A DNA stretch of 64,000 nt from an uncultured Spartobacteria bacterium (GTDB taxonomy: Bacteria > Verrucomicrobiota > Verrucomicrobiia > Chthoniobacterales > Chthoniobacteraceae). Under the pieces are notes generated by a model. That model was given only the letters and a program-made list of their open reading frames with translations. It was not told the origin of the DNA and did no database searches. Position numbers and translations under genes: made by a program. Positions 8,542-19,700 of the stretch are shown here, piece after piece. How positions within the stretch are numbered: the first letter of the stretch is position 1; every line of letters starts with the position of its first letter. Location: positions 1-64,000 of the forward strand of contig CAIRYQ010000044.1 of the NCBI GenBank assembly GCA_903882875.1. The letters are read 5' to 3'.

Positions 8542-8764
8542 CATGCCTATCCGGTTTGTTGACAACGGTGCGGGAAATCATGGTGAAAATAGCCCAGCGC
8601 TTCAGCGCTGGGAACCGAGCGTTCAAACCGGGCAAAGTCCCACAGGGACGGAAGAATCGGTCCTGTCGTCCCTTGCGGGACTTTGTCCTCATCACACTGC
8701 AAACCCAGCGCTGAAGCGCTGGGCTATTGTCATAACCACTTTGTCAACAAACCGGATAGACATG
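8542..8764. mobile_element. 223-bp nested inverted-repeat element (MITE/REP-like)
   Basis: Three pairs of inverted repeats are nested around one centre. The outer arms 8542-8565 and 8741-8764 match at 23 of 24 positions; the middle arms 8588-8612 and 8704-8728 match exactly over 25 bases and are themselves palindromic (CCCAGCGCTTCAGCGCTGGG); the inner arms 8633-8650 and 8667-8685 match with one insertion and one mismatch. The whole can fold into one long cruciform. There is no coding capacity, so it would need a transposase elsewhere if mobile. It ends about 150 bases before the sigma factor start and could influence that promoter. The flanking stretches 8332-8541 and 8765-8917 show nothing else. 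Confidence 0.65.
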
Positions 8765-8917
8765 CAACGATTTGCCCGCATCCGGTACACCTTCTAAGAA
8801 ACTCCGGGCACCATCCGTCTCATGAGCCGACGATGTCTCCTGACTCGCATTGCAACCCAGACCGACCGATGATTCGTGCATGATTCCGCCACAACCCCCG
8901 CAGTGGTCCCCGTGGCC

Positions 8918-9466
8918 ATGAAGACGCCGGAGGAAGCCAGCGCATCCCCGCAGGAATGGGCGACGATCGAGGAGGTCTTCGCCGCCCTGGAGTCGCCGCT
9001 GCTCGCGTATGCCCGCAGGCTGGTGGGCGATTTCGCGGTGGCGGAGGACGTCGTGCAGGACGCCTTTATGAAACTTCACTCGCAATTCCAGCAGGTCCGC
9101 ACGCCGCAGCCGTGGCTCTACCGCACGGTGCATAATCTCGCGGTGGATCATCAGCGCCGCGCGAGCCGGATCGTGCTCGTGGACGATCGTGCGCCGGACG
9201 ATGCGCCCGCGATGGACATCGCCGATTCGCAGCCGATGCCGGACGAACAGATCGCGCGCTGGGAGGGCATCGGCCTCGTGCGGCTGGTGCTGGAGACGCT
9301 GGATGCGCGCAGCCGCGAATTGATCCGGCTGCGGTTTGAGGAGGATCTTTCGTACAAGGAAGTCGCGGAACGCACGGGGCTCACGGTGGGGAATGTCGGC
9401 TATATTTTGCATCACGCGCTGAAGGCGATGGCGCTCGAACTCGAAAAGACGGAGGTGGCAAAATGA
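8918..9466 (+). CDS. ECF-type RNA polymerase sigma factor
   Basis: 182 residues from the ATG at 8918; a GTG at 8876 would add 14 residues. Region 2 is clear: LLAYARRLVGDFAVAEDVVQDAFMKLH with the usual A-E-D-(V/L)-V-Q-(D/E)-(A/V)-F core, then PWLYRTVHNLAVDHQRR (region 2.3-2.4). Region 4 follows a short acidic linker: ELIRLRFEEDLSYKEVAERTGLTVGNVGYILHHALKAM, the SigJ/ECF helix-turn-helix (only its order is noted here). It overlaps the next gene by the four bases ATGA (9463-9466). That downstream protein begins with an anti-sigma-like segment and a membrane helix, so the pair is probably a sigma/anti-sigma couple. Confidence 0.92.
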   Translation: MKTPEEASASPQEWATIEEVFAALESPLLAYARRLVGDFAVAEDVVQDAFMKLHSQFQQVRTPQPWLYRTVHNLAVDHQRRASRIVLVDDRAPDDAPAMDIADSQPMPDEQIARWEGIGLVRLVLETLDARSRELIRLRFEEDLSYKEVAERTGLTVGNVGYILHHALKAMALELEKTEVAK

Positions 9467-12400
9467 ACCCGCAATCACCACGCGAAGAACTCGAAATCCG
9501 CATCACCGCGCTGCTGATGGGTGAGCTGTCGCCCGACGAAGCCGCGGCGCTGCAAGTACAGATCGCTGCCGACGCGGAACTGACTGCGCTCCACACGCGG
9601 CTCCAGCGCGCGATGGGATTGCTGCGTGAGGCGAGCGCGATCCCGCAGCAGCCGGCGGCTCGGGAGCCCGCGCATCTTTCCGAAGACCGCGGGGCGCGGC
9701 TGCTCGCGCATTTCAAGGGTGCAAAGCCGGGGCCGGTGATCGTGAAGACGCGCCGCGATTGGAAATGGGCGGTGCCGCTCGGCCTCGCAGCGTCGCTGAT
9801 GGCGCTGATCGGCGGGGCGATGTATGTGAATGGCTTTGGGCTGAGGAAGGGGAGCACAGCGGCAAATGCGGCACTCTTTTTCGATACGGATCGGGACGGA
9901 TCTGCCAATCTCGGAACGTGGGGCGAACCGAATGGGAAATCTGGCGAAAAGCGAAATGGTTACGCGGCTACGGATCAGGAGGGCGGACGTGGCAAGTGGG
10001 GTTCGCTGCCAGAAACGATCCGAGGCGTTCCATCGCAGGACGGAGAACGCGGTTCGGGCGACGCGCACGCCTTTTACCGACAGTACGCATTTCAAGAAGG
10101 GACGGCGGAGCAGGCCGCGGAAACCGATCCGGCTTTTATTGCAGGTTCGGCGTGGGATACGCCTCGCGTCCAAACACACTTCGACCGCGGAGTGAGCGGA
10201 GGCGGGAGCGGCCCTGCTTTCAGGGGCGGCTTGGCCACCGCCCAGACGCAGGCGAATGCATACGGGCGGCAACTGTCCGACACGAGCACGCGGGCGGCGA
10301 GTGGAAACAACTTGGTCTATCTTCCTGCTGCTGCTGAAGCGCCTGGCGCCAGTTTGGCGAATGGAAAGCTTGCGGCTGGCGAAGAGAGGCATCCGGCGGT
10401 TGATCCTTCGGTTGCAGTCGCATCTTCATCGTCGCCCCTGCAGATCGAAGGTGCAGCAGTTCCGATGGCGCGAGAATTGGCGGACAGGGAGGAGCGGGCT
10501 GCGTCGAATCCGACCCGGCGTTTGGGCGTCGAGCGCGACGAGAAGGGTGCGTCGCGTCCCGTCGCGACGCCTGCTCCTTCGAGTGATCTCGCGTTGGGAA
10601 AGCGCGTGGAGGGCGAAGGCAAAGGCGGACGCAATGCTTTTACCGACGGCAGAACATCCGGCCCCGGCGATTTGCGCCCTGATGGAGCAATGCCTGCCGA
10701 CGGCACGCCCGCACTCGGCGTTGCAAGCACTCCGACGGGAGGCGTGGCGATTTCCGATGACCGGATGCGAGTTCAATTCGGAACCACGAAGCCGCCGGGA
10801 GTGAAGGTTGAAACTCCGCCACCCGATGCCGCGATCTTGGGCGATGTGTTGCTGGCTGGAACCAGCGCATCTCCGGCTCCGGATGCGAAGCCTGGTGCAC
10901 CGTCGTCCGATGCCTTCGAGCGCGGGGTGAAGGAGGAAGAGCGCGTCACGACAGAGAACGTGGACAAGGCGCGACATTTTGCGACGGCGACGAACAGGCT
11001 GCCGGAGCTGAATCTTTCCGATCGTCCGCGAGAGTCCGCTTTTCCCACACCTGCCAAGAAGAGCGAGGAGCGGATCGCAACACGCGAAAGCGGCACGGAA
11101 CTTAAGAAGCTCGCGGGCATCGAGACGGAGCGCAGCCGTCCTGCGGGCTCTTCTCAAGGGCATCCGGGGAAGCCCGCCACCACTTCGCTGGGTTTGGTGT
11201 CGGGCAGTTCGGCGGCCCGTCCGGATGATTTGCCGCCACGCAAGGCCGGGAGCGGCGGCGAGGCAGCGCATGGCGATTTTGACAAGGATCTGGGCGATTT
11301 CCCCGACGGCGCGTTTGCCGGCAAGGCTGATGAAGGACGAGCAGATCGGTGGAAGGAACAGACTGCGGCTGCGTCCGTGGAGGCATCGAAAAAGCGGGAC
11401 TCCTCCGAATCTGCGCTGGGCGTGATGAACGAGAAGCGCGGGCGCGCGGAAATCGCCGCCAGGGAGGTGGCCCCAACTGTTCCGGCAATCACGGCGCGCC
11501 CGCCGACGCCCGAGCCGCCGAAAGCGACGAAGCCCGAGATGGAACTGGATGAATTGAAACGCACCGAAGCCAATCCTGTTCCGACGACACCCGGCGGTCA
11601 GCGCGAGAGTTTTGCGCCGAACGGGGCGGGCGGGCGGCAAGATCAGCCGGCCCTCTTTACGGATCTCAATGCGTTTGCCGTTCTTCCGAAAGGTGGCACC
11701 GAGTTGGCAACGAATGGTGACGGCATTGCAGGCAGTGGAGCGGCGACGCTGAGCAAGACCGGTGGGGGCACTTGGCAGATGAGCGGTGCAAAAACTTACG
11801 CTGGCACGACGAGTGTGAGCGGAGGGAATCTTGTCCTGAATGGCGGGGGCACGCTGAATTTCGACACGGGAATCGGGAGTGTAACCAACGGAACATCGGT
11901 CCTGGGTGTGGATTCGCCGATTGCTGAACCAACGCCCGAAGCCACCATGCTTGCGCGCCGACTCGACAGCAATGGGCGCAATGGGAAGGACGATTCAAAA
12001 ACGAAGAATGAGGGATCTGAGAGGGAGGAATCCGATCAGCTCCGCGTCGAAACGGCGAAGCTGGCCGATCTGAAAGCGAAACTTTCCGGAGCAGCGATGA
12101 ACTTGGAGCAAACGCAGAAGGGCGCGGAGCGGGATAAGGATGTGGCTTTGCAGGCTGGAGAGCCGAAGGAACCTCGGGCTTCGGGGAAATTGAAGGAGAT
12201 GGAACAGGTGGAGAGTCTGGACAAGAAAATTGACGAAGCCCTCCTTGAGAAATCGAAAGTGATGGAGCTGAAAAAGGAAATTCAGGAGGCCAAAGAATCC
12301 GAGCCCGCTCCGCCGAAGCCCGCACCCTCTCCGCTCGTGCCGCAGCCGGAAGTCCGCACGGGCGAGAATGCGTTCTCCACGTTCTCGCTCAATGTCAGCG

Positions 12401-13674
12401 ATGTGGCGTTCAAGCTCGCGGCGGCGAGCCTGGAGCGCGGAGTGATGCCGGATGTCTCGACGCTGCGCACGGAGGAATTCATCAACGCATTCGACTACCG
12501 CGATCCGGAGCCCGCGCCGGGTGCGCCGCTGGCGTTTGCATCGGAGCGCGCGCGGTATCCTTTCGCGCAGAACCGCGATGTGATCCGATTTTCCGTGAAG
12601 ACCGCAGCCGTTGGCCGGCAGCAGGGAAAGCCGCTGAACGTCGTGTTGCTGCTCGACAATTCCGGCTCGATGGAACGTGCGGATCGTGTGCGCATCGTGC
12701 GCGAAGCGATGCGCTCGCTCTCGGCGCAGCTCACGCCGCTGGACAAGCTGAGCATCGTCACTTTCTCGCGAACGCCGCGGCTGTGGGCGGATGGCGTCGC
12801 GGGCGACAAGGCGGGCGAAGTGACTGCGCGCGTCGGCGAAATCACGCCGGAGGGCGGTACGAACCTCGGCGCTGCGCTCGACCTCGGCTACAAGACGGCG
12901 CTGCGGCATTACCAGCCCGGCAGCATCAATCACGTCGTGATGCTCACCGATGGTGCGGCAAATCTCGGCGACGTGGATCCCGCGGCGCTGAAGCAAAAGG
13001 TGGAGACGCACCGCAAGCAGGGCATCGCGCTCGATTGCTTCGGAGTCGGCTGGGAGGGGCTGAACGACGACATGCTCGAACAGCTCTCGCGCAACGGCGA
13101 CGGGCGCTACGGATTCATCAATTCGCCCGAGGAGGCTGCGACAAATTTTTCTGCGCAGCTCGCGGGCGCGCTGCACGTCGCGGCGGCTGATGTGAAGGTG
13201 CAGGTCGAGTGGAATCCGAAGCGCGTCACCGCGTATCGGCAGGTCGGCTACGCGAAGCACCAGCTCACGAAGGAGCAGTTCCGCGACAACACGGTGGACG
13301 CCGCCGAACTCGCCGCCGCGGAATCCGGCAACGCGCTCTACGTCGTCGAAGTGAATCCGCGCGGCGAAGGTGATCTCGGAATTGTGCGGGTGCGGTTCAA
13401 GGTGCCGGGCACTTCCGACTACCGCGAGCACGAGTGGGCCGTGCCATTCACGCGCGCCGCCGCGCCGCTCGAACAGTCCAGCTCATCACTCCGACTCGCC
13501 GCGACCGCCGCGGCGTTTTCCGAAATGCTCGCGGGAAGCCCCTTCGCCACGGAGGTGACGAGCGATCGTCTGCTGGGCCTGTTGAACGGCGTGCCTGCGA
13601 TCTGCGGCGCGGACCCGCGTCCGACGAAACTCGAATGGATGATCCGCCAGGCGAAGAGCCTCTCCGGCCGCTGA
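9463..13674 (+). CDS. Anti-sigma-like, membrane-anchored VWA (YfbK-type) protein with strand repeat
   Basis: 1403 residues. Residues 8-60 (ITALLMGELSPDEAAALQ...) resemble the helical N-terminus of ECF anti-sigma factors, without an obvious zinc motif. One membrane helix lies at about 102-125 (WAVPLGLAASLMALIGGAMY). A long Gly/Ala/Pro/charged low-complexity region runs to about 960; inside it, residues 750-802 form one autotransporter-associated strand repeat (ATLSKTGGGTWQMSGAKTYA, then SGGNLVLNGGGT), and 846-946 are Lys/Glu-rich coiled coil. The C-terminal 430 residues are the YfbK arrangement: N-terminal vWF_A segment (ENAFSTFSLNVSDVAFK), VWA domain with MIDAS DNSGSMER, and a DUF3520-like tail. 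It overlaps the sigma gene by 4 nt. Likely role: envelope stress sensing linked to the sigma factor; the linkage is inferred from position. Confidence 0.85.
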   Translation: MNPQSPREELEIRITALLMGELSPDEAAALQVQIAADAELTALHTRLQRAMGLLREASAIPQQPAAREPAHLSEDRGARLLAHFKGAKPGPVIVKTRRDWKWAVPLGLAASLMALIGGAMYVNGFGLRKGSTAANAALFFDTDRDGSANLGTWGEPNGKSGEKRNGYAATDQEGGRGKWGSLPETIRGVPSQDGERGSGDAHAFYRQYAFQEGTAEQAAETDPAFIAGSAWDTPRVQTHFDRGVSGGGSGPAFRGGLATAQTQANAYGRQLSDTSTRAASGNNLVYLPAAAEAPGASLANGKLAAGEERHPAVDPSVAVASSSSPLQIEGAAVPMARELADREERAASNPTRRLGVERDEKGASRPVATPAPSSDLALGKRVEGEGKGGRNAFTDGRTSGPGDLRPDGAMPADGTPALGVASTPTGGVAISDDRMRVQFGTTKPPGVKVETPPPDAAILGDVLLAGTSASPAPDAKPGAPSSDAFERGVKEEERVTTENVDKARHFATATNRLPELNLSDRPRESAFPTPAKKSEERIATRESGTELKKLAGIETERSRPAGSSQGHPGKPATTSLGLVSGSSAARPDDLPPRKAGSGGEAAHGDFDKDLGDFPDGAFAGKADEGRADRWKEQTAAASVEASKKRDSSESALGVMNEKRGRAEIAAREVAPTVPAITARPPTPEPPKATKPEMELDELKRTEANPVPTTPGGQRESFAPNGAGGRQDQPALFTDLNAFAVLPKGGTELATNGDGIAGSGAATLSKTGGGTWQMSGAKTYAGTTSVSGGNLVLNGGGTLNFDTGIGSVTNGTSVLGVDSPIAEPTPEATMLARRLDSNGRNGKDDSKTKNEGSEREESDQLRVETAKLADLKAKLSGAAMNLEQTQKGAERDKDVALQAGEPKEPRASGKLKEMEQVESLDKKIDEALLEKSKVMELKKEIQEAKESEPAPPKPAPSPLVPQPEVRTGENAFSTFSLNVSDVAFKLAAASLERGVMPDVSTLRTEEFINAFDYRDPEPAPGAPLAFASERARYPFAQNRDVIRFSVKTAAVGRQQGKPLNVVLLLDNSGSMERADRVRIVREAMRSLSAQLTPLDKLSIVTFSRTPRLWADGVAGDKAGEVTARVGEITPEGGTNLGAALDLGYKTALRHYQPGSINHVVMLTDGAANLGDVDPAALKQKVETHRKQGIALDCFGVGWEGLNDDMLEQLSRNGDGRYGFINSPEEAATNFSAQLAGALHVAAADVKVQVEWNPKRVTAYRQVGYAKHQLTKEQFRDNTVDAAELAAAESGNALYVVEVNPRGEGDLGIVRVRFKVPGTSDYREHEWAVPFTRAAAPLEQSSSSLRLAATAAAFSEMLAGSPFATEVTSDRLLGLLNGVPAICGADPRPTKLEWMIRQAKSLSGR

Positions 13675-13719
13675 ACTGCCCGCCATTTTTCTCCCCACGC
13701 ATCTCCCGAATATCTCATC

Positions 13720-16700
13720 ATGAAACTCCGCCTGCTTACACTCCTCCCGTTCATTTCCCTGCTCACGGCCATCGCGTCGTTCGCGCAGAACGAGGCTGAA
13801 ATCAAAAACCCGGCCATCACCGGAGGAGTCGCGGATGGCAAGGTGAAGCTGACGATCGAAGGCGATCTTACCGCGCGCGGCGACAGCAAGGACAAGGTGA
13901 TCTTTGCGACGTCCGTGGAGCATTCGATCAAGGTTTCGCGCGACAGACTCATGCACCGGCTCGCGGTGACGATTGATATTTTGCAGGGCAAGCCGAGGGA
14001 GCTGCCGCTGACAATTTCGGGCGACGGCGAGATCAAGCAGGTGGCTGGCGAAGGATTGCAGGACTGGAGCGTGCGCCGCGATGCGGACGGCGCGCGCACG
14101 CTCGTGCTGCGGCCTGAAAAAGGCGACGAGCCGCTGAAACAGCTCAAGGTCATCGTCACTGCCGAGCACGAGATGAAGGCCGGAAAAAATGTCGCTTCGA
14201 TTTTTTCGCTCACGCCGCCAGTGCCCGCGCTGTTCGGCGGATTTGTAAGCGTGGAATCCACGCCGGACATCGAGGTGCAGGCCGACACGCCGCACGGGCT
14301 GCTGCCCGTCGAGGCGAAGCACATGCCGCAGGCGATGCGCGGCAAGCCAAAGGCCGACGCACCCGAGTCGCTCGCGTTTCAGTTTCACGGCGCGGCGTAT
14401 TCGCTGCCGTTGAAAATCTCCATCGCCGATCCCGAGACGCGCCAGGTGGTGCTGCGCGAATTCAAACTCACGGGCCAGATCACGGAGCAGAACGCAGCAT
14501 TCACTCTCACCGCCACTGCGCGCGTGATGAATCCGAAAGGCGGCACGCTCACGCTGCTCGCCGGCGGCATCGCGCTCACGGAACTCGCGGAGCATCCCGA
14601 CTGGCGCATCACGTCGGCGGGCGGACGGTTCTCGCTCGCGTTCGACAAGCCGGGCGAATTTCCGATCGTGTTCAAGTTCAACGCGGCGGTGCGGCAGAAC
14701 GGCGGATGGAATTCCGTGGACTTTCATGTCGCGCCGAGTGCGCTGCAGCCGATCATCCTTCAAGGGCTCGCAGCAGACACGCAGTTCAATTTCGTCGGTG
14801 CCGCGCGCCCGGAAAAAACGGGCAAGGATTTCGCGAGCTTCCTGCCGCCGGATGGGGCCGTGAAACTTTCGTGGAAGACCGCAGCGCCGGAGGCGGAAGG
14901 GAAACTTTTCTACGCTGCGGAAATGCTTTCGCAGCTCAGCGTCGGGCCGGGGCTCATGCGGCAGGTCGCGCTGCTCGACTGCAAGGTGATGCAGGGCGAA
15001 CTTGATCGCGTGACGCTGCTGCTGCGCGGCGATGGTGAGGTGACTCGCGTGCAGGGCGAACAGGTGCTGTCGTGGGCTGTCGAGCCGGGTCCGAATGCGG
15101 CCGAGCGGAAGCTCGTCGTGAAATTCAACCAGCCGCAGAAAAATCTTTTCACGATTCTCGTTCAGACGCAGACGCCGATCGGCGCATTCCCGCAGACGGT
15201 GGACGCGATGCAACTGAGGCCCGAGGGCGCGACGCGCTTCGCAGGCTACATCCGCATCGTGAACGAGGGCGCGGTGCGGATCGAGGTCGCGCAGGCGAAG
15301 GGCCTCTCGCAGGTTTCGCCTGAGCAGTTTCCCGAGAGCGATGTGACGAAGAGCGTGTTCCGTGCGGGCGGCGGACAGCGTTTTGCCTACCGATTTTCCG
15401 GCGCGGATTTCGCGCTGCGCATCCAGGCCGATCAGATCCTGCCCGAGCTGACGGTCTCGCAGGTGTTCGCATTTCACCTCGGTGAGAATGAGCAGAGCAT
15501 TGATGCGGAGATCGAGATTGATGTCCGCGAGGCGCCGCTGCGCGAACTGCTGCTGCGCGTGCCGAAAGGGTATGCGGTCGCAAAGCTGAACGTCGCGGGA
15601 CTGGCGGATTATTTTCTCCGCGACGCGGATGATGATGCGGAATTGCGCCTCGTATTCGCGCAGCTGATCACGGGCCGGCAGGTCGTGCAAGTGCGCCTCG
15701 AACGCAACGCGGCGCTCGGTGCTGCGGACTGGGTGTTGCCGCATGTGGACGTGACGAAGGCGAAGTCCGTGCGCGGACACGTCGCGGTGTCGGCGGACGC
15801 CGGCATCCGGCTCACTGCCGGGCGCACGCAGGCGCTCACGGAAATCGCGACTGCATTTTTTCCGCGCAAGGTCGCGGGCATCCAGGCGGCGTTCCGCCTG
15901 AGCGAACCCGCATGGCAGGCGACGATGCGCGTCGAGCGGCTGCCGCAGTCCATCCAGGCGGATGCGTTCCATCTTTTTTCCATCGGCGAAGGCGTCGCGT
16001 ACGGCAGCAGCGTGATGAACTTCGTGATCTCTGGCGCTCCAGTCTCGGCGTTCAAAATCGAGTTGTCGGACGAATACTTTAACGTCGAGTTCACCGGGAA
16101 GGACATCCGCAACTGGCAGAAGGCGGAGGGCGGCTACGTGGTGCAACTGCACACGCCGGTGTCGGGCGCATACACGCTGCTCGCGACGTATGAGCGGCCC
16201 TTCAAACCGCAGGGCGACACGCTCGCATTCACCGGCGCGAGGCCTCTTGATGCGCAGTCGGAGCAGGGGCACACGCTCGTGATCAGCGCGTATCAATTTC
16301 AGGTGAAGCCGGTGGATGTCTCCGCCGGATTGCTGCCGCTGGAGACCGGCGAGGTGCCGCCGGAATACCGTCTCTTTTTCGACGCGCCGATCCTCGCCGC
16401 GTATCGCTACGCCGCGCGGCCGTTCAATCTGAAGCTCTCGCTCAGCCCGCTCGCGCAGGGCGATTCACTGAGCCAGGTCGTGGACCGCGCGTCACTCGTC
16501 ACGCACATCTCGAAGGCCGGGCAGGTGCTCACGGACGTGCGCTACTTTGTGAAAAATCGCGGCAAGGCGAATTTCCGGATCGCGATCGAGGAGGGCACGC
16601 AGCTCTGGTCCGCGACGGTGAACGACGCGCCAGTCGTGCCGGTGCAGGATGGCAGCGTGAACCTCATCCCGCTCCCGCAGCACGCGGATCCGAACATGGT

Positions 16701-19700
16701 GCTCAAGATTGATCTGAAGCTCGCCGGCCACTCGAAGGAACCGGAGCGCGTGAAGCTCGCGACGCCCGTGGTTGGCGCGCCCGTGATGCTGGCGGAATGG
16801 AAACTGATCCCGGACACCGCGCAGAAGCTCGTCTATCGCGAAGGCTCGCTCACGCCCGTCGGCGGCGTGGCGGATGCGTCGGGCTTCGCCGGCCTCGCGC
16901 GCATGTTCAGCGGTCACGATGCGGGCCGGGTCACGGTGCAGTTGCTTGCGGCGCTCGCATTGCTCGCGCTCGCCGCAGCCGTTTGGCGGAGCGCGGCGAA
17001 GGATGGCGTGTTCAAGTTCAGCGCGCGTCACTGGTCCGGGCTGGTGCTCGGCTGTGCGGCATTCGTCATGGCGGGGATTGCGTTCATCGGGCTTGCCGAG
17101 GTCGCGCGACAGCACACCTCGGAAATCCCGCGCGGGATCACATTTCTCGCGCCGGTGCAGCAGGCGGGCAATGCACTCGCGGTCGAGGTGGGCAATGTCG
17201 AGGACGGGACCTCGGCGCTGGATTGGATCGGATACTCGTGGCTTCCGGTCCTCGCGTTTCTCGCGTGGGCGTTCGCGCGGCTCTCGGGAAAACCAAAGTG
17301 GACGATCATCGGCTGGACGCTGCTCGCGTGGGCCGCGCTGCGCTGGCCGAACGGCGCGTGTGCGTTTCTGGCGATCGTCGCGGCGTTCTTCGTCTGGAAT
17401 CTCGCGCTGCCTGCATTGAGAAAGCTGTGGCGCGCGCCGAGAAAGCCGAAGGCGAGCCTGCCGAACGCAGGCGGCGGTGCTGCTGCTGCGACTGCATCAT
17501 TGCTGATCACCGGACTTCTCGCGTGGAGCAATGTCGCGTCTGCGCAGGCCCCGGATGCCGTGCCTTTGCCGCCGAAGGAAGCGCCGGTCGCGGAGAGCGT
17601 CACGCAGACGATCCGCGTCGAGGAAAAGTTCGCGCTCGTGACGGCGAAGATCCGCTGGCAGGCGGTGAAGGGGCAGCGGCTGCCGCTGCTGTTCGAGCCG
17701 GCGGTGCTCACGCAAACGAAATTTCCGGAAGCGTCGCTGAAACTCGTGCAGGCCGGGACGCCGCGCTCGCAGCAACTGCTCGCGCTTGAGACGGGCGCGT
17801 TCGACATCGAGCTTCAATACCAGGTGCCTGTCGTGAAGAAGGACGCTGAGAGCGGATTCGTGCTGCCCGCGCAATTCGGGCTCGTGAACCGCCTCTCGCT
17901 CACGCTCGCAAATCTCGATGTGGATGTCGTCTCGCCGCAGGCGGTCTCCATCGAGCGGAAGAGCGCGGGCAAGGACACGACCGCCGCGCTCGTCCTCGCA
18001 CCGGTGAATGAAATCTGGATCGCATGGAAGCCGCGCAGCCGGGATGTCGCTCGGGAAAAGGCCGTCTTCTACGCAGAGCTGACACAGCTCTACGCGCCGA
18101 CTGCGGGAGTCATCGAAGGGCTTCATCACGCCGCGATCCGTCCGGCGCAGGGCGAGCTTGCGGAACTCTCTTTCGATGTGCCGAAGGGTGCGACCATTAC
18201 TGATGTGATCGATCCGGCGACGCTGGTTGCGGCGAAGGACAAGGTGCCGCCGTCCGTGGTCTCGCAGTGGCGTTTCGACCCCGACACGGGAAAGCTGCGC
18301 GTGAATCTCGCGCCGCCGCAGTCGCGTCCATTTTCACTGATCATCCGCTCGCAGATCGCGACGGGACCGCTGCCCGTCGAGCAGAAGGTCGGATTGATTT
18401 CCGTCGAGAATGCGGCGGGACAAGTCGGGCTGCTCGGCATTGCGACGGGCAATGAAGTGCAACTCGACACGGTGGACGCAGCGGCGCTCACACCGATCAA
18501 TCTCGAAGATTTTCCGGGCAACATCGCGGCGTTTCTCCAGGGCCAGATCCCTGGACTCACCACGCGCCGCGCATTTCGCTACGCGGATGTGAAGGCGAGC
18601 GCGGTGCTGAAGGCTTCCGCAGTCGAGCCGGATGTGCGCGTCGAATCACAGGACACACTTTCACTCGGTGAAGACCGCGCGGTGCTCGCGGTGAATGCTA
18701 TGGTGGACATCACGCGCGCCGGGATTTTCCGGCTTAGTTTCGCGCTGCCTGCGGGGATGGATGTGGAGTCCATCACGGGGAAGGCGCTGAGCCATTGGAC
18801 GGAATCGAAAGCCAATGAGGAGCGGATCATCACGCTGCATCTGCTCGGTCGCACCGAGGGGCGGCAGGAGTTTGCAATCTCGCTCACGGGCGCGGGAATG
18901 AAGGCGGCAAAGGCATGGGCGGCCCCGAAGCTGATTTTCCGCGAGGCGGGCAAGCAGCGGGGGACTTTTCTCGTGGTGCCGGAGCAGGGGATGCGGTTGC
19001 AGGTCACGACGCGCGAAGGCGTCACGCAACTCGACCCGCAGAAGTCGGGCATCAAGCAAAAGGGCGTGCTGGCGTTCCGTGTCTTGCAGACGCCGTGGAA
19101 TCTCGCGCTCGATGTCGAGCAGGTGGACCCGTGGGTGCAGGTAACGAGCCTGCAGCACGCGACGGTCGGCGAGGCGCAGGTGAAGGTCGCGGCAAACCTG
19201 CAATACCAGATCGAGAACACGGGGCTGAAAATTTTTCACGTCGCTCTGCCTGTGGAGGCGGAGAACGTGCGCTTCACGGGCGATCAGGTCGCGGACTTTC
19301 TCGCGGTGCCGAAGGCGGTGAATGACGGATTGCAGACGTGGGAGGTGAAGCTCCACCGCCGCGTGATCGGGCAGTATCTATTGCAGGCGGCTTACCAGAC
19401 GCCCGTGCCCGCGCTGGCGACGGACGTCGCGCTGCGCGGCGTGCAGGTCGCGGATGTGAATTTGCAGCGCGGCTTTGTCACCGTGCGTTCCGCGGGCCGT
19501 CTCCAGCTTCGCGTAGAGACTGCACCTGCCGCGCTTCAGCCGACCGAATGGCAGGGCATCCCGCGCACGCTTCAGCAGGACATCGCCGCATCGTCTGCGA
19601 GCTTCGCATACCGGCTCGTCGAGCCTGCGTTTTCGCTCCCGATGAAACTCGAACGGCACGAGGCGACGAAGCTCCTGCCTGCGCGGGTGAACAACATCAC

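Noticed and set aside
13486-16296. Long open frame (over 900 codons) on the minus strand opposite the giant protein
   Set aside because: Its translation is Arg/His/Leu-rich without motifs, and it is explained by the strong GC bias of the codons on the other strand; the plus-strand frame has a signal peptide, membrane helices and normal composition.
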